Below are positions 58,975 to 64,000 of a stretch of DNA of 64,000 nucleotides, piece after piece. Positions within the stretch are counted from its first letter, which is position 1. Each line of letters opens with the position of its first letter. Below the pieces are notes generated by a model, which worked only from the letters and a program-made list of their open reading frames with translations, was not told the origin of the DNA and searched no databases. The stretch comes from an uncultured Methanobrevibacter sp. Lineage in GTDB: Archaea > Methanobacteriota > Methanobacteria > Methanobacteriales > Methanobacteriaceae. The stretch is taken from contig NZ_CACYJE010000001.1 in the NCBI RefSeq assembly GCF_902774605.1, forward strand, positions 1 through 64,000. The letters are read 5' to 3'. Position numbers and translations under genes: made by a program.

Positions 58975-59427
58975 GTATGTCCGATTAATGGATGTATCCT
59001 TTATTTTTTATTTTTCCCTTTAATTTTACAAGTCCGAGGCAATATTGTCAAAACAGATGCTACTAGTTTTAACACTAATTTTTTTGATGTAATGGATGAA
59101 TTAAAACTTAATTACCTAATTGGAAATGAAATTATGTTATTTGTATTTTATTTCCTCTTTTGAAAGGGAGGTTAAGTGCCTTGTGTGAGATGTTAATCGC
59201 ACTCGATATTGTCTTGATAACACTTGATGTTATTGTTATATTGAAACACATCAATAACTGATAGAATTGTCTCGTATGACTTATGAATTGTATAATGTTG
59301 GTTCGTGATTTTTCAATGCCCATCAGCTGGAAGTTTTGCGTAACTCTTCCCAACATTATTTTTTTTAAATTAATCTCATTTTTTTATCCTTATTTTTAAA
59401 AATAAATGTTTTTAATCAGTTTAGTAA
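58975..59427. other. AT-rich gap with a possible 74-residue open frame
   Basis: Minus-strand frame 59132-59356 reads MLGRVTQNFQLMGIEKSRTN and on to a basic end, KRGNKIQIT. Its amino-acid composition is protein-like and it could be a fragment of a mobile-element gene, but it has no ribosome site, no neighbour support and no family I recognise. The rest of the gap shows nothing definite apart from T-runs after the acetyltransferase gene. Confidence 0.25.
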
Positions 59428-59429
59428 AC

Positions 59430-59440
59430 TTTATATATAA
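59430..59440 (+). promoter_or_regulatory. TATA box of the aspS leader
   Basis: TTTATATATAA, a strong archaeal TATA box, predicts a transcript start near 59458-59462, at the foot of the first leader hairpin and about 175 bases before the aspS start. Confidence 0.55.
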
Positions 59441-59459
59441 TGCTAAACTAAATTATATT

Positions 59460-59587
59460 CGTGAATATGAGTAACTCATATTCAATACTTTCTTTACAAA
59501 AGAAAAAAAATTAGGTAATAAATAGTTGTCTAATCTGATGGTAGTTTATAGGTTCCGCCTATAAAACTTAGGCAACACTTTTTTTAG
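59460..59587 (+). ncRNA. Structured leader or small RNA ahead of aspS, terminator-like end
   Basis: Three hairpins follow the predicted start: GAATATGAG-TAA-CTCATATTC (59463-59483, perfect), TTTCTTT with AAAGAAA (59489-59505), and a long two-part arm in which GTTGTCTAA (59525-59533) pairs with TTAGGCAAC (59568-59576) and TTTATAGG (59545-59552) with CCTATAAA (59558-59565). Seven T residues follow at 59579-59585. This resembles an intrinsic terminator placed 50 bases before aspS, so it may attenuate aspS or end a separate ~125-base RNA. No known family recognised. Confidence 0.5.
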
Positions 59588-59636
59588 AGATTTAATTTTA
59601 ATTAATTAATTTTTACAAACCTCGAGGTGAATAAAT

Positions 59637-60956
59637 TTGCAAGGTTTATTGAAAGATTGGAGAAGAACAAACTATGCCAGTGAATGCACTCCTGAAATAG
59701 CAGGTAGTGACATTACCGTCATGGGTTGGGTGCACGAAATCCGTGATTTCGGTGGAATCATGTTTGTAATCATTCGTGATGTCACAGGCAGAGTTCAAAT
59801 CACAGCTCCAAGCAAAAAAGTAGAAGAAAACATAATGGAAGAATTAAGAGAACTCAGAAAGGAATCCGTTGTAGCAATCAAGGGTCTGGTTCAGGAAGGT
59901 CCAAAGGCACCTAACGGTGTTGAAATCATTCCTAAGGAAATCAAACTCCTCAACCTGGCTAACCAGCCTTTACCAATGGATCCGACAGAAAAGGTTAAAG
60001 CTGGAATCGACACAAGACTCGACTCAAGATTCCTGGACATAAGAAAAGAGAACGTTTCAGCAATATTCAAGATCAAGGGACAAATGTTCCATACAATCCG
60101 TGACTACTTCTACGACAACGGATTTTATGAAATCAACACTCCTAAACTCGTGGCATCAGCCACCGAGGGAGGAACAGAACTGTTCCCAATCACATACTTT
60201 GAAAAGGAAGCATTCCTCGGCCAATCACCGCAATTGTACAAGCAGATGATGATGGCAAGCGGAATGGATAAGGTATTCGAAATCGGCCAGATATTCAGGG
60301 CAGAGGAGCACGATACACTCAGACACTTGAACGAAGCCGTATCAATCGATGCTGAAGTTTCATTCGCTGACGATGAGGATGTAATGAAAGTCCTCAATGA
60401 CATGCTCATCAATGTTTTAAAGGACGTCAACGAAAAATGCGCAGACGAACTGGCTATCCTGGGCCATGAGCTTGAAGTTCCAACCGGCGACTTCCCGGTC
60501 GTAACCTATGATGAGGCCGTGGATATCGTCAACTCCAAGGACGTCAGCATGGAATGGGGAGAAGACCTCTCCCGTGAAGCCGAAAAGGCACTCGGCGACA
60601 CCATGGGCGGATTCTACTTCCTGACCAGATGGCCTTCTGAAATCAAGCCGTTCTATGTAATGCCTGTTGACGGTGAAGAGCAATACTCCCATGCATTCGA
60701 CTTAATGTACAACAACCTGGAATTATCCTCCGGTGCGACACGTGTCCACCAATACGATCTCCTGGTTAAACAGATTGAGGAACGCGGACTTAACCCTGCA
60801 GGATTCGGAAGTTACTTGAAGGCATTCGAATACGGTATGCCACCGCACGCAGGATGGGGTGTAGGTGCCGACAGGCTGACCATGGTATTGACCGGCGCTG
60901 AAAACATCCGTGAATGTGTACTCTTCCCAAGGGACAGACACAGACTAACCCCATAG
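59637..60956 (+). CDS. aspS: Aspartyl-tRNA synthetase, archaeal type
   Basis: 439 residues. N-terminal OB-fold anticodon domain ([20 protein letters not shown]) and class II catalytic core: motif 2 [15 protein letters not shown] and motif 3 [13 protein letters not shown] with RECVLFPRD. In related Methanothermobacter the enzyme is non-discriminating and also charges tRNA(Asn), feeding GatCAB; whether this holds here is inferred. The start is TTG at 59637, fixed by GAGGTGA six bases before it. The next gene starts at its stop. Confidence 0.94.
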   Translation: MQGLLKDWRRTNYASECTPEIAGSDITVMGWVHEIRDFGGIMFVIIRDVTGRVQITAPSKKVEENIMEELRELRKESVVAIKGLVQEGPKAPNGVEIIPKEIKLLNLANQPLPMDPTEKVKAGIDTRLDSRFLDIRKENVSAIFKIKGQMFHTIRDYFYDNGFYEINTPKLVASATEGGTELFPITYFEKEAFLGQSPQLYKQMMMASGMDKVFEIGQIFRAEEHDTLRHLNEAVSIDAEVSFADDEDVMKVLNDMLINVLKDVNEKCADELAILGHELEVPTGDFPVVTYDEAVDIVNSKDVSMEWGEDLSREAEKALGDTMGGFYFLTRWPSEIKPFYVMPVDGEEQYSHAFDLMYNNLELSSGATRVHQYDLLVKQIEERGLNPAGFGSYLKAFEYGMPPHAGWGVGADRLTMVLTGAENIRECVLFPRDRHRLTP

Positions 60957-62162
60957 ATGAAAATGGATGAATACGATATAGCTATTATTGGCGGAGGTCC
61001 TGCAGGAATCATGGCTGCCATTGCGGCAAGCAGGACTTCCTCTAATGTAATATTGCTTGAAAAGAACCCCTCACTAGGCCGTAAGCTATTGCTGACCGGC
61101 GGGGGAAGATGCAACATTACCAATGACAAGCCAATAAAACAGCTATTAACTTTTTTTAACAATAAGAACTTTTTGAAGCACTCTTTTTTCACTTTTACAA
61201 ATGAGGATCTCTACTCATTGTTTGATTTGGAATTCATGACTGAGGAAAACAACAGGGTTTTCCCGAAATCTGGAAAGTCAGGTGATATCTTAAAAGGTTT
61301 ATGTGATAAGTTGGATGGTGTAAGTATAACTTATAACTTTGAAGTTAAAAGCATCAAGCCCGGTTTTGTTATAAATGATAAGTTAAAAGCCGAAAAGGTC
61401 ATCATAGCCACAGGCGGCGTGACCTATCCGCAGACTGGATGCAGTCTCGACAACTACAAATTGACTTCACAGCCATTGACGGATATAAAATACGGATTGG
61501 CACCGCTATTGACTGAAAGGGACCTGTCAGGAATTGCCGGTGTGACGCTTCATGATGTGGTTATAAGTTATAAGAAGCACAGGGTTCAGGGCAATGTGCT
61601 GTTTTCCCATGTCGGTTTGACCGGGCCTGGAATCATCAACCTGAGCAATGAGATATCCGAAAGTATAAGTTATAACTTATTAGAAGATGACCCTGAAATC
61701 GACCTTGAAATAGCCATCGACCTGTGTCCCGAGTTGACACGTGAGGAACTGCATCAAAAGTTCAATAGGGACTTTCAATCCAAGGGAAAGACAAAGCTCA
61801 AGAATTACCTGAAGCTCTACCTAACAAACAGCTTCATAGACTATTTCTTAGATGAAATCAGCATTGACGGCGAGACACAACTCTCCAATGTCAACAGGAA
61901 AAGCAGGAACAGATTGGTTGAAAACCTGAAAAGATTCGCTTTCAAGATAACAGGCTTCAATGACAAGTTGGCCAAGGTCACTGTTGGAGGCGTTGATCTG
62001 AAATACGTCAACCCCAAAACCATGGAATCGACATTGACTCCGGGACTCTACTTTGCTGGGGAGGTATTGGATGTTCACGGGCCGACCGGAGGGTATAATT
62101 TAAAGATTGCCTTTTCAACAGGCTACCTTGCCGGATTGTCAGCCAGTGGAAAAGCAGTGTAG
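60957..62162 (+). CDS. HI0933-like NAD(P)/FAD-dependent oxidoreductase
   Basis: 401 residues. YDIAIIGGGPAGIMAAIAA is the FAD motif, NPSLGRKLLLTGGGRCNITN the family signature, and LYFAGEVLDVHGPTGGYNLK the late FAD loop. The family (HI0933/YhiN) has an unclear physiological role. It directly abuts aspS. Notably the coding region contains six exact ATAAGTT/AACTTAT heptamers at 61306-61680 and the 16-bp palindrome, each giving I-S/T-Y-N/K codons. Confidence 0.88.
   Translation: MKMDEYDIAIIGGGPAGIMAAIAASRTSSNVILLEKNPSLGRKLLLTGGGRCNITNDKPIKQLLTFFNNKNFLKHSFFTFTNEDLYSLFDLEFMTEENNRVFPKSGKSGDILKGLCDKLDGVSITYNFEVKSIKPGFVINDKLKAEKVIIATGGVTYPQTGCSLDNYKLTSQPLTDIKYGLAPLLTERDLSGIAGVTLHDVVISYKKHRVQGNVLFSHVGLTGPGIINLSNEISESISYNLLEDDPEIDLEIAIDLCPELTREELHQKFNRDFQSKGKTKLKNYLKLYLTNSFIDYFLDEISIDGETQLSNVNRKSRNRLVENLKRFAFKITGFNDKLAKVTVGGVDLKYVNPKTMESTLTPGLYFAGEVLDVHGPTGGYNLKIAFSTGYLAGLSASGKAV
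61306..61680. repeat. ATAAGTT/AACTTAT cluster inside a coding gene (site 3)
   Basis: Heptamers at 61306, 61328, 61378, 61563, 61665 and 61674; the exact 16-bp palindrome ATAAGTTATAACTTAT is at 61665-61680, coding the SISYNL segment. This third copy inside a gene argues against a terminator role and for a DNA-binding site, as bacterial parS sites often lie in genes. Confidence 0.7.
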
Positions 62163-62826
62163 TCAATGTTGTCAGTTATTTACTGACTATATTGGTGATT
62201 TCAGTGACTATATTTTTATTGATTATTCAATTAATTTAAATTATTTATAAAGTTTGCTATATGATTTAATTCATCGGATTTTCCAGTATTGATTAAAAGT
62301 ATTTAAATGAATGTTTGAATGATTTTTCTTGAAACATTTTTGTGGATAATGTCAATGTTGTCAATTTTAGACTGACAACATTAGCATTTTCATTGACTAT
62401 TTTTTTATCAAATAAACAATTAATTATATTAATTTTAATAAGATTAACTTAATTTTAATGAAGTAAAAAATTAATTTTTAATTAAAAGTATATAAAGAAA
62501 ATTTTTCATGAAAATTTTTGTTAGTAATCATACGAATATTATCAATGTTGTCAATTTTCACTTACATTTGAAACTAAACTAATATTGCTTTAATATTTAT
62601 TTAACTAATTTTTATATGATTTTTCTATTTATGATGGATTAAATTGTCTTATTTATTTTAATGTTATTTTTAATATATTCATATGCTATTAAAACAAATT
62701 ATTATTCAATTATTTTGAAATTGAAATTATGCATGACTTCATATGTAAATCGGCATGATGGACATTGAACTGTGAAATTCTTATCAGACAAAATATTTAA
62801 CATAAATATAATTCAAAAATTACTGT
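62163..62826. repeat. Three ~190-bp tandem repeat units with hairpin and promoter-like boxes
   Basis: TCAATGTTGTCA recurs at 62163, 62352 and 62542, spaced 189 and 190 bases. Unit 2 holds the inverted repeat TGTTGTCA-N9-TGACAACA followed by CATTGACTATTTTTTTATC; unit 1 has a degenerate version. About 55 bases before units 2 and 3 lie ATTAAAAGTATTTAAA and ATTAAAAGTATATAAAG, strong BRE/TATA-like boxes. Unit 3 runs into an origin-type box, TTACATTTGAAAC (62562-62574). Could be tandem small RNAs or operators. The last 250 bases before cbiC show nothing definite. Confidence 0.6.
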
Positions 62827-63456
62827 ATGACAGACAAAATGTTCATGGGTGCATCAACCAAGCAGGGCCTGGACATTGCTAATAAAAGCAGGGAGATTAT
62901 CCGTGGCCTTATCGGAGATGATGTTAAAGACTTAAAACCTATAGAAAGAGACATCGTTGAAAGGATTGTTCACTCAACCGCAGATCCTGAATATGCAAAA
63001 TTGGTAAAGATTAGTTCTGATTTTGTAGATGCAGCTATGACGTCCCTTAAAAATAATGAAACCATTCTAACCGACATCAACATGGTTAAGTATGGAATTA
63101 CAAGATATGAGGGTGAAGTTGAGTGTTACATCAAAAACGAGGAAGTAGTTAAAATCGCAAAGGAAAACCAGATTACAAGGGCTGCGGCCGCCATGAGGTA
63201 TGCTGCGGCGAACGATTTTGAAGGCATTGTAGTTTCAGGTAACGCTCCAACTGCTGTTTTTGAAGCCATGGATTTATACGCCAAAGGCGAAATGAATCTC
63301 AAGGCAATTGTGGGAGTTCCTGTCGGTTTTGTAGGTGCGGCCGATTCAAAGGAGGCGCTGCATAACTCCAAAATACCGAATGTTATTGTTGAAGGGCCGA
63401 AGGGAGGAACACCGATTGCTGTGGCTTGTGTAAATTCATTAATACAACATTTATAG
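62827..63456 (+). CDS. cbiC: Cobalt-precorrin-8 methylmutase
   Basis: 209 residues; moves the C11 methyl to C12 to form cobyrinate. [15 protein letters not shown] holds the catalytic His, and [15 protein letters not shown] and [17 protein letters not shown] are family motifs. Length and start are normal. No ribosome site is obvious. It is followed after ten bases by hemL, which supplies the tetrapyrrole precursor; an operon is likely. The other corrin genes of the window are 50-60 kb away. Confidence 0.93.
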   Translation: MTDKMFMGASTKQGLDIANKSREIIRGLIGDDVKDLKPIERDIVERIVHSTADPEYAKLVKISSDFVDAAMTSLKNNETILTDINMVKYGITRYEGEVECYIKNEEVVKIAKENQITRAAAAMRYAAANDFEGIVVSGNAPTAVFEAMDLYAKGEMNLKAIVGVPVGFVGAADSKEALHNSKIPNVIVEGPKGGTPIAVACVNSLIQHL

Positions 63457-63466
63457 CGTGATTATC

Positions 63467-64000
63467 ATGAATTCAGAAGATTTATTCAATGAATCAAAGA
63501 AATATTTCCCCGGTGGGGTCAACTCTCCGGTGAGGGCTTTCAAGCCTTACCCTTTTTTCGTTAAAAGCGCAGGAGGATGCAAGCTCACTGACGCTGACGG
63601 GAAAACCTACATTGACCATTGTCTTGCATACGGGCCATTGATACTGGGCCATGCCAATCCTAAAGTGGTCAGGGAAGTTTCCAATCAGCTTACCATGGGC
63701 ACAGCCTACGGCACACCAACCGAAAATGAGATAACCTTGGCAAAAGAGGTAATTGACAGGATTCCATCCGCTGAGATGGTGAGATTCTGCAACAGTGGAA
63801 CCGAAGCGACAATGAGTGCAATAAGACTTGCAAGAGGCTTCACCGGCAGGGACAAGATTGTCAAGTTCGAGGGAGCATATCACGGAGCACATGATTACGT
63901 GCTTGTCAAGGGAGGTTCCGGTGCCGCAACACTGCCTGACAGTCCAGGAATACCTAAGGACACCACCAAGAACACCTTGTCAGTGCCGTTCAATGATGAG
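63467..64000 (+). CDS. hemL: Glutamate-1-semialdehyde 2,1-aminomutase (partial, runs off the window)
   Basis: The first 178 codons are present and open to the window edge. [55 protein letters not shown] and [15 protein letters not shown] are hallmarks of HemL, the PLP enzyme making 5-aminolevulinate. The PLP lysine lies beyond the edge. ATG at 63467 has CGTGAT upstream and lies ten bases after cbiC. Confidence 0.94.
   Translation, partial: MNSEDLFNESKKYFPGGVNSPVRAFKPYPFFVKSAGGCKLTDADGKTYIDHCLAYGPLILGHANPKVVREVSNQLTMGTAYGTPTENEITLAKEVIDRIPSAEMVRFCNSGTEATMSAIRLARGFTGRDKIVKFEGAYHGAHDYVLVKGGSGAATLPDSPGIPKDTTKNTLSVPFNDE

Noticed and set aside
59132-59356. 74-residue minus-strand frame as a firm gene
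   Set aside because: Reads like protein but has no ribosome site, family or neighbour support; kept only as a low-confidence note in the gap entry.
59525-59576. tRNA gene
   Set aside because: The arm pairs well but lacks the TTC-A-T loop, anticodon arm and CCA-proximal acceptor features of a tRNA.
62163-62574. CRISPR array or insertion-sequence ends
   Set aside because: Only three units spaced 190 bases, repeated part too short, and no transposase or cas gene nearby.

Overview
The window looks like chromosome from a gut or rumen methanogen of the Methanobacteriales, most likely Methanobrevibacter. The grounds are: an archaeal replication and chromatin set (Orc1/Cdc6, the DNA polymerase D small subunit, an HMf-type histone, Alba); TATA-box promoters and GGTG-type ribosome sites; a methanogen-type fumarate reductase flavoprotein (TfrA); anaerobic cobalamin genes; and giant secreted adhesin-like proteins with beta-helix and Ig-like repeats. 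Genes are moderately AT-rich and the gaps are very AT-rich. I saw no tRNA, rRNA, CRISPR array or intact insertion sequence.

Layout. 0.2-2 kb: two membrane-anchored pilin-like proteins. 2-5.5 kb (minus): a four-gene run of an anchored protein, cbiH, a PhoU/TrkA-C regulator and an MgtE-type transporter. 5.7-11.3 kb: polD small subunit, class II aldolase, a 57-residue ribbon-helix-helix protein, UPF0147, cbiG-cbiB and a DUF2299 protein. 11.26-13.1 kb: the probable chromosomal origin, with at least seven origin recognition boxes, followed by orc1/cdc6. 13-24 kb: pyrB, a flavodoxin-like gene, hisG, histone, deoxyadenosine deaminase, tfrA, ribK, an FMN riboswitch with ribB, a domain-swapped CobQ/CobB relative, and gatA. 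24-29 kb: a 1786-residue adhesin. 29-36 kb: a HAD phosphatase, a TIM-barrel protein, a PadR-ABC-PQQ operon, and a nuclease-like gene with a partial tandem duplication. 36-45 kb: isopropylmalate-type synthase, Alba, a PHP protein, DUF1786, trpB2 with TRP boxes, a ParA operon and a radical SAM protein. 45.5-55.2 kb: two paralogous adhesins in tandem. 55-64 kb: ilvD-hisD-acetyltransferase, a structured leader, aspS and an HI0933-like flavoprotein, a 190-bp repeat region, then cbiC-hemL running off the end.

The most unusual feature is a candidate partition system at 41.6-43.7 kb. It has a ParA ATPase and, in place of ParB, a small acidic protein that carries only the ParB-type N-terminal peptide. 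Upstream lies a roughly 600-bp array of AACTTAT/ATAAGTT elements. One exact 16-bp palindrome, ATAAGTTATAACTTAT, occurs three times in the window: in this array, in a convergent gap at 30.3 kb, and inside a coding region at 61.7 kb. Each copy sits in a cluster of half-sites, as expected for parS-like centromere sites. Cdc6-type origin boxes flank the operon on both sides, which suggests a link between initiation and segregation.

Other regulation read directly from sequence: an FMN riboswitch in an archaeon, TRP boxes (TGTACA) at trpB2, and a structured, terminator-like leader before aspS. Cobalamin genes are scattered over four places (cbiH, cbiG-cbiB, cbiC, and hemL for the precursor).
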